NCBI GenBank assembly: GCA_905479835.1
Contig: CAJQNZ010000003.1
Coordinates: forward strand, 1 to 64,000
Direction of reading: 5' to 3'
Length of the DNA stretch: 64,000 bases
Source of the DNA: an uncultured Flavobacteriaceae bacterium
GTDB lineage: Bacteria > Bacteroidota > Bacteroidia > Flavobacteriales > Flavobacteriaceae
Position numbers and translations under genes: made by a program. The notes under the pieces are model-generated. The model saw nothing but the letters and a program-made list of their open reading frames with translations, was not told the DNA's origin and did not search any database. This document shows, in pieces, positions 1 to 12,327 of this stretch (position 1 is its first letter; the number at the start of each line of letters is the position of its first letter).

Positions 1-854
1 AGCCAAGGTCTTCCTCCAAAGTCAATGGCAACTTGCGTTAAACAATCATCCATTGGTAATAGAAATCCATAGCGTTCAATCGCTTTTTTAGAACCTAAAG
101 CCTCTATAAACGCCTCTCCTAATGTGATTGCTACATCTTCAATAGTGTGATGTTCATCAATTTCTAAATCCCCTTTTACATTGATATTTAAGTCAATACT
201 TCCATGCTTTGAAATTTGCTCTAGCATGTGATCGAAGAAGCCAATTCCAGTAGAAATTTCATTTTTTCCACTTCCATCTAAATTAACTTCAACTTCAATC
301 TCAGTTTCTTTAGTAACTCTTTTTACGAATCCAACTCTTGGTTTTGACTTTAAATACTGATAGATTTCATTCCAATTGGTTGTTGAAAGTACAGCATTTT
401 CATTTTCATCACCAATAAAAATTCCTTGACATTTTAAGTTCATTGCCAATTCTATATCAGAATCTCTATCTCCTATCACAAATGAATTATCTAAATCATA
501 ATTTCCATGTATATATTTTTGCAACAGTCCAGTCCTTGGCTTTCTTGTTGGCGCATTATCTTCAGGAAAAGATTTGTCAATCAATATTTCTGCAAACTCA
601 ATTCCTTCGTTTTCAAAAGCTTGAATAATTTTATTTTGCGCTGGCCAAAAAGTGTCTTCTGGAAACGAATCTGTTCCCAATCCATCTTGATTTGTCACCA
701 TTACCAATTCGTAATCCAATTCGTTGACAATCTTAGACAATCCTTGAAAAACTCCTGGATAAAATTCTAACTTTTCTAAACTATCTAATTGATAATCAAT
801 TGGTGGCTCAATTGCCAAAGTTCCATCTCTATCTATAAATAATACTTTCTTCAT
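1..854 (-). CDS. hisB: Bifunctional histidinol-phosphatase / imidazoleglycerol-phosphate dehydratase, 3' end cut by window edge
   Basis: Minus-strand ATG at 854 gives [24 protein letters not shown] (HAD phosphatase motif); further along [15 protein letters not shown] and [17 protein letters not shown]; overlaps the hisC stop. Confidence 0.93.
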   Translation of the reverse strand, partial: MKKVLFIDRDGTLAIEPPIDYQLDSLEKLEFYPGVFQGLSKIVNELDYELVMVTNQDGLGTDSFPEDTFWPAQNKIIQAFENEGIEFAEILIDKSFPEDNAPTRKPRTGLLQKYIHGNYDLDNSFVIGDRDSDIELAMNLKCQGIFIGDENENAVLSTTNWNEIYQYLKSKPRVGFVKRVTKETEIEVEVNLDGSGKNEISTGIGFFDHMLEQISKHGSIDLNINVKGDLEIDEHHTIEDVAITLGEAFIEALGSKKAIERYGFLLPMDDCLTQVAIDFGGRPW

Positions 855-1882
855 GACGCTATTTCGTTTAAAACACTCATTAATTTTTCATTTTCTTCTT
901 TAGATCCAATAGTAACTCTAAGGCAATTTTTTATTTGCGAACTTCTATTTCTTACCACAATTCCTTGACTGATTAATTCCTTAAAAACTGAATCTGAATC
1001 TGTAAATTCAACCAATAAAAAGTTAGCATCAGAAGGATAAATTTTTTCTACACTTAGTAAATTTGACAATGCAATTCGCAATCTATTTCTTTCAAGAATA
1101 GTTTCATCAATCTGCTTTTGAATTGATTTCTTATTGTTCAAAACATTTAAAGCAGCATCAATACTCAAGGTGTTGATATTATACGGAGGCTTAATTTTAT
1201 TTAAAATTGCAATGATTTCTGGACTTGCAAATGCTGTTCCTACTCTCGCTCCAGCCAATCCGTATGCTTTACTAAAAGTCTGCAACACCACTAAATTTGG
1301 AATCTCTTCCAATAATGAAATAGCACTTTTACTTTCAGAAAAATCAATATATGCTTCATCAACAACAACCAAACCTTTAAAGTCATTAGCAATCTCTTTG
1401 ATTCTATCTGAATTCATATCGTTTCCTGTAGGATTGTTTGGCGAACAAATAAATACCAAACCTTCAGATTTTAAATTCGATTGAATCATCTGTAAAGATG
1501 GTAATTCAAACGTTTGTGTCAATGGAATCTCTACCAACTCAATATTATTAATAGCAGCAGAAACTTGATACATTCCGTATGTTGGTGGAAATATATAGGC
1601 TTTGCTTGTTTCTGGTTCACAGAACGCTCTGAATAATAAATCGATCGCTTCATCACTTCCATTTCCAATAAATATCTGCTCTAAAGGCACATTTTTCAGT
1701 TTCGAAATCTCACTCTTTAATTGCAACTGTAACGGATCTGGATATCTATTTAAATTTGTTGCATTCGGATTCTCGTTCGCGTCCAACCAAACATCAGCCT
1801 TGCCTTTAAACTCACTTCTAGCAGAACTATACGCCTGCATATTGAGTATGTTTTTACGAGTTATACTTTTTATATCAAACAT
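851..1882 (-). CDS. hisC: Histidinol-phosphate aminotransferase
   Basis: PLP aminotransferase fold motifs ([32 protein letters not shown]); his operon context. Confidence 0.96.
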   Translation of the reverse strand: MFDIKSITRKNILNMQAYSSARSEFKGKADVWLDANENPNATNLNRYPDPLQLQLKSEISKLKNVPLEQIFIGNGSDEAIDLLFRAFCEPETSKAYIFPPTYGMYQVSAAINNIELVEIPLTQTFELPSLQMIQSNLKSEGLVFICSPNNPTGNDMNSDRIKEIANDFKGLVVVDEAYIDFSESKSAISLLEEIPNLVVLQTFSKAYGLAGARVGTAFASPEIIAILNKIKPPYNINTLSIDAALNVLNNKKSIQKQIDETILERNRLRIALSNLLSVEKIYPSDANFLLVEFTDSDSVFKELISQGIVVRNRSSQIKNCLRVTIGSKEENEKLMSVLNEIAS

Positions 1883-3167
1883 CTTGAATCTCTTTTAGTC
1901 TTAATGTCACTGCGTTTTTGTGAGCAAATAACTGCTCTGCTTCAGCCATTAACTCAATTGCAGGACCAATATTTTGTATTCCTTCTTTTTCTAGTTTTTG
2001 GAACGTAATTTTCTTTACAAAACTATCTAACGAAACGCCACTATAATTCTTCGCATAACCGTTTGTTGGCAGCGTGTGATTTGTTCCACTTGCATAATCT
2101 CCAGCGCTTTCACAACTGTAATTACCCAAAAACACAGAACCTGCATTTATAATTTTATCTATAAAACGCTCTGAATTTTCACTCGCAATAATCAAATGTT
2201 CAGGAGCATATTGATTGCTAAAATCAATACAATCATCCAAATTATTAAGCAAAATAGATTGACTGTTTTCCAATGTTTTTGTTGCCAATTCTTTTCTTGG
2301 CAATACGGCCAATTGAATATCTAATTCTTTAGAAACCTCAGAAATAACATTCTCATTATCCGACAACAAAATAACTTGGCTATCTGCTCCGTGTTCTGCT
2401 TGCGATAATAAATCTGCTGCTACAAAAGATGGATTACATGTTGTATCAGCAATTACTAAAACTTCACTTGGTCCTGCAGGTAAATCAATCGCGATTCCTT
2501 CTTGCTGAACTAGTTCTTTTGCTTTTGCAACAAACTGATTTCCAGGTCCAAATATCTTATACACTTGTGGAACAGTTTCTGTTCCGTAAGCCATTGCTGC
2601 GATTGCTTGTGCGCCACCAACTTTAAATATTTTTGTCACACCAACGAGTGATGCTGTATATAAAATCGCTGGATTTATTGCTCCGTTTTTATCTGGAGGT
2701 GTACATAAAATGATTTCTTTGCATCCTGCAATTTTTGCTGGAATTGCCAACATTAATATCGTTGAAAATAAAGGTGCTGTTCCTCCTGGAATGTACAATC
2801 CAACTTTCTCAATCGCCACATTTTTTCTCCAACATTGTACGCCTTTTGTTGTTTCAACAATTTGTTCTTTAGCACTTTGAGAAGCGTGAAACTTTTTAAT
2901 ATTCGTTGCTGCTAATTCAATTGCATTCTTTAAATCTTCTGGAACTAATTTAACTGCTTCACTTATTACAGATTCACTAACTGTCAACGTCTTTAAAGTT
3001 GCCTTATCAAATCGTTGTGTAAAATCAAATAATGCTGTGTCTCCTTTAACTTTTACTTCAAGTAAAATATCAGAAACCACTTTGGTAAATTCATTTCGTT
3101 CAAATTCAGGTCTTGAAACTAATCCAGACCAATCTGTTCGCTTTGGATATTTAACTATTTTCATCAT
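1875..3167 (-). CDS. hisD: Histidinol dehydrogenase
   Basis: GLYIPGGTAPLFSTILMLAIPAKIAGC, GPGNQFVAKAKELV, DLPAGPSEVLVIAD motifs. Confidence 0.97.
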   Translation of the reverse strand: MMKIVKYPKRTDWSGLVSRPEFERNEFTKVVSDILLEVKVKGDTALFDFTQRFDKATLKTLTVSESVISEAVKLVPEDLKNAIELAATNIKKFHASQSAKEQIVETTKGVQCWRKNVAIEKVGLYIPGGTAPLFSTILMLAIPAKIAGCKEIILCTPPDKNGAINPAILYTASLVGVTKIFKVGGAQAIAAMAYGTETVPQVYKIFGPGNQFVAKAKELVQQEGIAIDLPAGPSEVLVIADTTCNPSFVAADLLSQAEHGADSQVILLSDNENVISEVSKELDIQLAVLPRKELATKTLENSQSILLNNLDDCIDFSNQYAPEHLIIASENSERFIDKIINAGSVFLGNYSCESAGDYASGTNHTLPTNGYAKNYSGVSLDSFVKKITFQKLEKEGIQNIGPAIELMAEAEQLFAHKNAVTLRLKEIQDV

Positions 3168-4021
3168 ACAACCATTTTATCAATAGGAACGACTAAAATT
3201 CCTTCTGCTCCTGTTGCTTTCAATTCGTCAATAACTTCCCAAAATTCCTTCTCTTTAATTACACTGTGCAATGAACTCCAACCTTCTTGTGCCAATGGCA
3301 AAATCGTTGGACTCTTTAAAACAGGTAAAATTGATGTTACTTTATCAATGTTTTCATTCGGAACATTCATTAAAATATACTTTGTGTTTTTGGCTCTTAA
3401 AACTGCTTTAATTCTGAATAACAATTTAGATAAAATCGCCTCTTTTTCTTCATTTAAGTTTTTACTTTTTGCTAATACAGCCTCTGATTTTAAGATCACT
3501 TGTGTTTCTTTCAAACCATTTTTAAAGAGTGTACTTCCTGAACTTACGATATCACAAATACCATCTGCAAGTCCAATATTTGGTGCAATTTCTACCGAAC
3601 CAGAAATTACGTGAATATCTGCTTTGATGTTGTTTTTATCAAGATATGCTTGAACAGTATTAGGATACGAAGTCGCAATCTTTTTTCCATCAAAGTAATT
3701 GATTGATTCATCTTCCACTTCCTTTGGAACTGCCAATGAAACTCTACATTTTGAAAAACCTAATTGCTCTACAACTTCAATTTGTTTTTGCTTTTCAATC
3801 AATAAATTTTCACCAACAATGGCAATATCTACAACTCCGTCTTCAAGATATTGAGGAATATCAGAGTTTCTAAGGTATAAGAGTTCGATAGGGAAATTTG
3901 CAACTTCAACCTTCAACTGATCAATTCCATTTTTAATGTTGATACCACAACTTTTTAATAGTTTGATAGAATCTTCATTTAATCTTCCACTTTTTTGAAT
4001 GGCTATTTTAAGTTTATTCAT
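3164..4021 (-). CDS. hisG: ATP phosphoribosyltransferase
   Basis: KLKIAIQKSGRLNEDS N-terminus, DGICDIVSSGSTL motif, long-form HisG C-terminal domain. Confidence 0.96.
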   Translation of the reverse strand: MNKLKIAIQKSGRLNEDSIKLLKSCGINIKNGIDQLKVEVANFPIELLYLRNSDIPQYLEDGVVDIAIVGENLLIEKQKQIEVVEQLGFSKCRVSLAVPKEVEDESINYFDGKKIATSYPNTVQAYLDKNNIKADIHVISGSVEIAPNIGLADGICDIVSSGSTLFKNGLKETQVILKSEAVLAKSKNLNEEKEAILSKLLFRIKAVLRAKNTKYILMNVPNENIDKVTSILPVLKSPTILPLAQEGWSSLHSVIKEKEFWEVIDELKATGAEGILVVPIDKMVV

Positions 4022-4071
4022 TTGTTATTTATTTTATTGCTTGAATAAAACAAGTAGATTTTTTAAATAAA

Positions 4072-4102
4072 AAAATCCGTTTGATTTACTCAAACGGATT
4101 TT
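4072..4102 (-). terminator. his attenuator terminator hairpin
   Basis: 13-bp perfect stem (4072-4084 / 4090-4102), loop TTTAC; in minus orientation followed by TTTATTT; between leader peptide and hisG. Confidence 0.88.
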
Positions 4103-4140
4103 AGAAAAATGTATATTAAATTACATATATATCAAATTCA

Positions 4141-4194
4141 TCACGCTTGGGCGTTGGTATGAAAATGATGATGATGTAATTGATTTGTATTCAT
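4141..4194 (-). CDS. his operon leader peptide MNTNQLHHHHFHTNAQA
   Basis: 17-codon ORF with 5 His codons (CAT CAT CAT CAT TTT CAT), directly upstream of a terminator hairpin and hisG; too short for the ORF track. Confidence 0.88.
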   Translation of the reverse strand: MNTNQLHHHHFHTNAQA

Positions 4195-4211
4195 TGTTTA
4201 TAATAATGGTT

Positions 4212-4242
4212 CAAATATATATCCTTTTTATCTTTTTACAAA
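4212..4242 (-). promoter_or_regulatory. his operon promoter (Bacteroidetes-type)
   Basis: Minus strand TTTG-N19-TATATTTG, matching the TTTG / TAnnTTTG consensus, about 18 nt upstream of the leader ATG. Confidence 0.7.
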
Positions 4243-4291
4243 TTCTAAATTAATTATTTTTTAAAAAAATTACGCAAACCTTTTCGAATAT

Positions 4292-5941
4292 TTACTCAAA
4301 AATCACTTTTTTCTCATTCTTAAACCAAGAATTATAATATTCTTGATGTATTTTCTCTATACTATTTCGTTTAACTTTAAGTGTTGGAGTTATCAATCCA
4401 TTATCAACAGTCCAATCTTCTTTCATAATAATAATTTTTTCAACCCTCTCAACGCTTTTAAGTATTTGATTTACTTCAACAAGTGTATCATTTAAGACTT
4501 GACTTAAAGTCTCTTTAGACATCGAATTTCCTACTTCTGATAATGTAATCAACGCAATCGGTTGTGGAATTCCAGTTCCAACAACACAAATCTGCTCAAT
4601 TGCAGGATTTTTTGCCAATTTTAATTCTATCGATGAGGGAGAAATATATTTTCCTTTGTCGGTTTTAAATTGATCTTTAATACGTCCAGTGATTGTTAAA
4701 TATCCATCGTGATCGTATTCTCCTTTATCTCCTGTTTTAAAATAACCATCTTTATCAAATACAGACGCAGTAGTCTCAGGATCTTTAAAATACCCTTTAA
4801 ACAAACATTTATTTTTTATCAATATTTCTCCTTCTAGTGATAACTTAATTTGAACATTTGGGAGTGCTTTCCCTACCGTTCCAACTTTATTTTCTCCAGG
4901 TAAATTAAAATGTGAAGAAATACAATCTTCAGTCATGCCATATCCTTGCAAAATTTCAATTCCTATTTTTTTATACCATTTCATAACACTTACCGACAAG
5001 GGTGCAGCTCCAGAAATCATAAATCCTGCATTAGAAAGTCCTAATTTTTTCTTTAACTTACTTTTTATAACATTTCTCAAAAATGGAATATTTAAAAGAA
5101 CATTTAATTTTTTCTGAGGGATATTTTCTAAAATTTTTTCTTGAAATTTTGTCCAAATTCTAGGCACTCCAAAGAAAATATCAGGTTGACACTTCTCAAG
5201 ATCCGATGCAAAGGTTTCTAAAGACTCTGGAAATGAAAATTCCGCACCAACCACCAATCCATGTGTTCCAATTCCAATACGTTCTGCTGCATGTGCTAAT
5301 GGCAAATAGGAAAATAATCTTGCTCCTTGTGGTAATTTCATAACTGAGCGTATGATACGTATACATTCCATAAAATTACCTACTGTATGAATAGCACCTT
5401 TTGGGTTTCCTGTGGTACCAGAAGTATAAATAATAGTAAAAACATCCTCTGAATTTACAGATGGAAACACCTCTATTGGTTCTTGGTTTGAGATGATTTC
5501 TTCCCATGATTGACCTTCATTCTCTCCATAGAGACCAATACTTATTTTATGAATATCAGGAATACCTAGTTTTTGAGATTGAAAATCGTCCAATTTCCCA
5601 ATAATGATTGCTTTAGACTCACTATGTTCTAAAACATGTTGAATAGAATCAGCACTTAAAGTAGGATATAATGGAATTGAAATATGTCCAGACATCATGA
5701 TTGCTAAATCTGATAGTATCCAATGAGCACAGTTTTTTGAAAGCAGTGCAATATGACTTTGCTTGGGCAAATTATAATCTCTTAATGCAGCAGCAATTTT
5801 TCGCGCTTCTTTTCCTGCTTCAGCAAAAGTATATCTGATTACAGAACCATTAATTGGTTGAACTAAGAAAGGTGCATTTGGGTTTTTTTGTTCCCAATGT
5901 AAAAAAGCCTCTATAGGTGAATTGAAATTTTCCATTGCCAC
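4292..5941 (-). CDS. AMP-dependent long-chain fatty-acid--CoA ligase
   Basis: TIIYTSGTTGNPKGAIHT, QGYGMTEDC, KTGDKGEYDHDGYLTITGRIKDQFKTDKGKYISP motifs. Confidence 0.92.
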   Translation of the reverse strand: MAMENFNSPIEAFLHWEQKNPNAPFLVQPINGSVIRYTFAEAGKEARKIAAALRDYNLPKQSHIALLSKNCAHWILSDLAIMMSGHISIPLYPTLSADSIQHVLEHSESKAIIIGKLDDFQSQKLGIPDIHKISIGLYGENEGQSWEEIISNQEPIEVFPSVNSEDVFTIIYTSGTTGNPKGAIHTVGNFMECIRIIRSVMKLPQGARLFSYLPLAHAAERIGIGTHGLVVGAEFSFPESLETFASDLEKCQPDIFFGVPRIWTKFQEKILENIPQKKLNVLLNIPFLRNVIKSKLKKKLGLSNAGFMISGAAPLSVSVMKWYKKIGIEILQGYGMTEDCISSHFNLPGENKVGTVGKALPNVQIKLSLEGEILIKNKCLFKGYFKDPETTASVFDKDGYFKTGDKGEYDHDGYLTITGRIKDQFKTDKGKYISPSSIELKLAKNPAIEQICVVGTGIPQPIALITLSEVGNSMSKETLSQVLNDTLVEVNQILKSVERVEKIIIMKEDWTVDNGLITPTLKVKRNSIEKIHQEYYNSWFKNEKKVIFE

Positions 5942-6042
5942 AAGTTAAATAAAAATTTTAATTATATATATCCAATAGATTTTAATTATAACATGTTAAT
6001 ATCTATTTATTATAAATCTATATAAATACCTAAAGATTTAAG

Positions 6043-6050
6043 TAAATTTG
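6043..6050 (+). promoter_or_regulatory. Candidate -7 element TAAATTTG upstream of katG
   Basis: Matches TAnnTTTG; 33 nt before the katG ATG; no clear -33 element. Confidence 0.4.
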
Positions 6051-6079
6051 TTGGAGAAAAAAAGTTTAAAATATATTAG

Positions 6080-8284
<2,205 letters not shown>

Positions 8285-8316
8285 GATTTTAAAAACTTAC
8301 TGTTAACAAATCATTT

Positions 8317-8346
8317 AAAAACTCTCGAAATTCTTCGAGAGTTTTT
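8317..8346 (+). terminator. Rho-independent terminator after katG
   Basis: AAAAACTCTCGAA-ATTC-TTCGAGAGTTTTT, 13-bp perfect stem. Confidence 0.88.
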
Positions 8347-8387
8347 CTTTTTATCCTTATTTTTGATAAAAAGATAAATATATACAT

Positions 8388-8888
8388 ATGGCAGTAGTAA
8401 CATTACAAGGAAATAAGTTCCACACATCAGGAAATTTACCAAATAAAGGAAGTAAGATCTCAGACTTTACATTAGTTGCAGGAGATCTTTCAGAAAAATC
8501 ATTGAGTGATTTCTCTGGATCTAGATTGATTTTAAACATATTTCCAAGTGTAGATACAGGAACTTGTGCAACATCAGTAAGAACATTTAATAAAACAGCA
8601 GCTGAACTTAACAATACGAAAGTAATTTGTATCTCTCGTGATTTACCATTTGCGCAAGGCAGATTTTGTGGAGCAGAAGGAATTGAAAATGTTGTAATGC
8701 TTTCTGATTTTGTCTCAGGAGCGTTTGGAGATTCAAATGGATTGAATTTTATTGACGGTCCATTGAAAGCACTAAACTCACGTAGTATTATTGTGTTAGA
8801 TGAAAGTGGAACTATTATCCATACCGAGCAAGTTGCAGAAACAGTAGACGAACCAAATTATGAAGCTGCATTGAATGCTTTGAAATAA
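8388..8888 (+). CDS. tpx: Thiol peroxidase
   Basis: FPSVDTGTCATSVRTFN peroxidatic Cys motif and SRDLPFAQGRFCGAEGIENV resolving Cys. Confidence 0.95.
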   Translation: MAVVTLQGNKFHTSGNLPNKGSKISDFTLVAGDLSEKSLSDFSGSRLILNIFPSVDTGTCATSVRTFNKTAAELNNTKVICISRDLPFAQGRFCGAEGIENVVMLSDFVSGAFGDSNGLNFIDGPLKALNSRSIIVLDESGTIIHTEQVAETVDEPNYEAALNALK

Positions 8889-8892
8889 TTGA

Positions 8893-9273
8893 ATGGAATC
8901 AAAAGATAATTTTCTTATTGGAAGATTAAAAAGCTTTAAATATGCTGCTAAAGGTGCATGGATACTGATTACAACCGAACATAGTATTATAGTTCAAGTA
9001 ATAATTGGGTTGATTATGACTGCCATCGGTTTTATGATGAATTTAACTACTATGGAATGGTTGTTTCAAATAATAGTAATAGGTCTTGTTCTTGTTGCTG
9101 AGGCTGCAAATACTGCAATTGAATACCTCTGTGATTTCATACATCCAGAACACCATAAAAAAATTGGTTTTATAAAAGATGTTGCAGCAGGAATTCCGTT
9201 TTTTGCATCAATATTTGCAATGATTATTGGTTTGATTATATACATTCCAAAATTTATGATAATAATTAATTAA
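8893..9273 (+). CDS. dgkA: Diacylglycerol kinase family protein
   Basis: Three TM helices with EAANTAIEYLCDFIHPEHHKKIGFIKDVAAG. Confidence 0.9.
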   Translation: MESKDNFLIGRLKSFKYAAKGAWILITTEHSIIVQVIIGLIMTAIGFMMNLTTMEWLFQIIVIGLVLVAEAANTAIEYLCDFIHPEHHKKIGFIKDVAAGIPFFASIFAMIIGLIIYIPKFMIIIN

Positions 9274-11673
9274 ATGGCTAAAAAAAAGAAAGCAATACAA
9301 TCCAAAACTAAAACTCCTCGTTTTCAAAAAACTAAAGTGTTATTAGAAGATAAACAGACTAAAACAATTATTGGGCTGTTTTTATCAATTTTTGCTATTT
9401 TTTTATTAATTGCTTTTACATCCTTTCTATTCAATTGGCATGTAGATCAAAGTGAATTGACAGAATTTACCGATAAAAAATCTACTGTCAATAATCTTCT
9501 TGGTAAAATAGGTCATTATTTAAGTGATCTTTTTATTTATAGAGGTTTTGGAATCGCTTCATTTTTGGTTCCTGTTTTACTATTTATTAGTGGAATTTAC
9601 TTGATGCTACAAGTGAGTTTAAAGCAAGTGCATAAATCTTGGTTTTGGGGAATACTTGGAATGATTTGGTTTTCAATATTATTTGCTTTTTCTACGAATG
9701 AAGGCTCACTTATTTCTGGAATTATAGGTTATGAATTGAATAATTATTTACAAGCATTTCTAGGTAATACAGGAGTTTTATTACTATTAATTTTTGCGCT
9801 TCTCTCCTATCTTGCCATTCGTTTTAAATTAAACGTACAGCATTTAACTTCTTTATTTAAGAAAAAAGAAAAAAAACAAGAGAATACAGTAAATAATGAA
9901 TCAATACTTGAAAAAAATCTTTCTCTTGATACAAACGAAAAATCAGATTTTGAATTATCTGTTGAAAATTTAAAACCTACTATTGAAAATTATTTAGGGA
10001 AAAATATAAAAGAAGAAGCAAAAGAAACAATTATAATAGATAGTAAACCAATAATTACATCTAATAAGAATATTGTTGAAGAACAAGTAACAATAGATAT
10101 TGAGAAGGTAGTTGAAGAAAAACACGAATCTTCAAATTTGTCTGATAAACTAGTAAAAGATTTTGGAAAATTTGATCCAACACTTGATTTAGGAAATTAT
10201 AAATTTCCAACACTCAATTTATTAAGAGAATTCAATGAAAGTATTTCTATAGATCAAGAAGAACTAGAAGCCAATAAAAATCGAATTGTAGAAACATTAA
10301 ATAATTATAAAATTGGTATTGCAAAAATAAAAGCAACAGTAGGTCCTACTGTTACACTATATGAAATAGTGCCTGAAGCTGGAATAAGAATTTCTAAAAT
10401 TAAAAATTTAGAAGATGATATTGCCTTATCGCTATCTGCATTGGGAATACGAATTATTGCTCCGATTCCGGGAAAAGGAACCATCGGAATTGAAGTACCT
10501 AATAAAAAGGCTACCATGGTTTCTATGAAATCAATGATTGCTTCAACAAAGTTCCAAAACTCAGAAATGGAACTTCCTATAGCATTTGGAAAAACAATTT
10601 CAAATGAAAGTTATGTGGTTGATCTTGCTAAAATGCCACATTTATTAATGGCTGGAGCAACTGGACAAGGAAAATCAGTAGGATTAAATGTTATTCTTGC
10701 TTCTTTATTGTATAAAAAACATCCTGCGGAAGTAAAATTTGTACTTGTAGATCCTAAAAAGGTAGAATTAACTCTTTTTAACAAAATTGAAAGGCATTAT
10801 CTTGCTAAACTTCCTGATTCAGAAGATGCTATTATAACTGATACGACCAAAGTAGTAAACACATTGAATTCGTTGTGTATAGAAATGGATAATCGCTATG
10901 ATCTTTTAAAGAACGCGATGGTTCGTAATATTAAAGAGTATAATGAAAAATTTAAAGCAAGAAAATTGAATCCAGAAAATGGTCATCAATTTTTACCTTA
11001 TATCGTTTTAGTTATTGATGAATTTGCTGATTTAATAATGACAGCTGGAAAAGAAGTAGAAACACCTATTGCCAGACTCGCTCAGCTTGCAAGAGCAATT
11101 GGTATACATTTAATTGTAGCTACACAACGACCATCTGTAAATGTAATTACTGGAATTATTAAAGCCAATTTCCCTGCAAGAGTTGCATTCAGAGTAACTT
11201 CCAAAATTGATTCAAGAACGATTTTAGACAATTCAGGTGCTGATCAATTGATAGGTAAAGGAGATATGTTATATTCAGGAGGAAATCAACTTGTGAGGAT
11301 TCAATGCGCATTTGTAGATACTCCAGAGATTGAAAAAATTACAGATTTTATTGGGTCTCAAAGAGCCTATCCAGAAGCATATTTATTACCTGAATATGTC
11401 GGTGAAGAAAGTGGCACAAGTCTTGATATAGATATCAACGATAGAGATACATTGTTTAAAGATGCTGCTTTAGTGATAGTTCATGCTCAACAAGGCTCGG
11501 CTTCTTTATTACAACGAAAATTAAAGCTTGGTTACAATCGTGCAGGACGTATTATTGACCAACTAGAAGCTGCAGGAATTGTAGGGCAATTCGAAGGAAG
11601 TAAGGCTAGACAAGTATTAGTTCCTGATGAAATGGCTTTAAATCAATTATTGGAAAACGAAAAAAATAATTAG
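9274..11673 (+). CDS. ftsK: DNA translocase FtsK
   Basis: N-terminal TM helices, Walker A AGATGQGKSVGLN, Walker B IVLVIDEFADLIM, C-terminal gamma winged helix. Confidence 0.96.
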   Translation: MAKKKKAIQSKTKTPRFQKTKVLLEDKQTKTIIGLFLSIFAIFLLIAFTSFLFNWHVDQSELTEFTDKKSTVNNLLGKIGHYLSDLFIYRGFGIASFLVPVLLFISGIYLMLQVSLKQVHKSWFWGILGMIWFSILFAFSTNEGSLISGIIGYELNNYLQAFLGNTGVLLLLIFALLSYLAIRFKLNVQHLTSLFKKKEKKQENTVNNESILEKNLSLDTNEKSDFELSVENLKPTIENYLGKNIKEEAKETIIIDSKPIITSNKNIVEEQVTIDIEKVVEEKHESSNLSDKLVKDFGKFDPTLDLGNYKFPTLNLLREFNESISIDQEELEANKNRIVETLNNYKIGIAKIKATVGPTVTLYEIVPEAGIRISKIKNLEDDIALSLSALGIRIIAPIPGKGTIGIEVPNKKATMVSMKSMIASTKFQNSEMELPIAFGKTISNESYVVDLAKMPHLLMAGATGQGKSVGLNVILASLLYKKHPAEVKFVLVDPKKVELTLFNKIERHYLAKLPDSEDAIITDTTKVVNTLNSLCIEMDNRYDLLKNAMVRNIKEYNEKFKARKLNPENGHQFLPYIVLVIDEFADLIMTAGKEVETPIARLAQLARAIGIHLIVATQRPSVNVITGIIKANFPARVAFRVTSKIDSRTILDNSGADQLIGKGDMLYSGGNQLVRIQCAFVDTPEIEKITDFIGSQRAYPEAYLLPEYVGEESGTSLDIDINDRDTLFKDAALVIVHAQQGSASLLQRKLKLGYNRAGRIIDQLEAAGIVGQFEGSKARQVLVPDEMALNQLLENEKNN

Positions 11674-11682
11674 TAGAAAAAA

Positions 11683-12321
11683 ATGAAAAAAATAGTAATT
11701 TTAATATTCGCATTAATAAGTTCAATTTCTTATAGTCAAGATGCTAAAGCATTATTGGATGATGTTGCTCAAAAAGTTAAATCGTATGACAATATATATA
11801 TCGAGTTTGAGCATAAACTTGACAATAGAATAGCCAATTTACATCAAGAAGCCAAAGGAAATTCTACATTACAAGGTGATTTATATCATTTTAATTATAT
11901 GGGTGCTCAGCATATGTATGATGGCACTAAAATATATATGATCATTCACGAGTTTGAAGAAGTAGTAATTAAAGAGCCTAATACTGATGATGAAACGAGT
12001 ATTACTCCTTCTAAAATGTTGACATTTTATGAAAATGGATTCACATATGATATGGATATATTACAAAATGTAAACGGCAGAAAAATTCAATTTGTAAAAT
12101 TAACTCCTATCAATAGTGACTCAGAAATGAAATCGGTTTTACTAGGAATTGACAGTGTTACGAAACATATCTATAAAGTTATTGAAACTGGTAAAGATGA
12201 TACTGTAACAACAATTACAATATCTAAATTCGTTACAAACCAACCTATTTCAGATAAGTTATTTACCTTTGACAAAGAAAAATTTACCGCAAAAGGGTAC
12301 GATATTACCGAACCAAAATAA
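11683..12321 (+). CDS. lolA: LolA-like outer-membrane lipoprotein carrier
   Basis: Signal peptide, LolA-type DVAQKVKSYDNIYIEFEHKL; conserved ftsK-lolA-lptF context. Confidence 0.85.
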   Translation: MKKIVILIFALISSISYSQDAKALLDDVAQKVKSYDNIYIEFEHKLDNRIANLHQEAKGNSTLQGDLYHFNYMGAQHMYDGTKIYMIIHEFEEVVIKEPNTDDETSITPSKMLTFYENGFTYDMDILQNVNGRKIQFVKLTPINSDSEMKSVLLGIDSVTKHIYKVIETGKDDTVTTITISKFVTNQPISDKLFTFDKEKFTAKGYDITEPK

Positions 12322-12327
12322 TACTGT

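Noticed and set aside
443-770. Two plus-strand ORFs (61 and 87 aa) at the window start
   Set aside because: Antisense to hisB; no recognisable protein features; hisB on the minus strand explains the region.
1134-2626. Plus-strand ORFs 1134-1484, 1602-1898 and 2429-2626
   Set aside because: Antisense to clear hisC/hisD coding sequence; low-complexity hydrophobic translations typical of shadow ORFs.
8357-8614. 85-aa minus-strand ORF opposite the tpx 5' end
   Set aside because: Antisense to conserved Tpx sequence, no promoter or protein signature.
11409-11425. Second TGGCAC sigma54-like match within ftsK
   Set aside because: Lies inside coding sequence, no properly spaced TTGC/TTGT -12 box and no gene start downstream.
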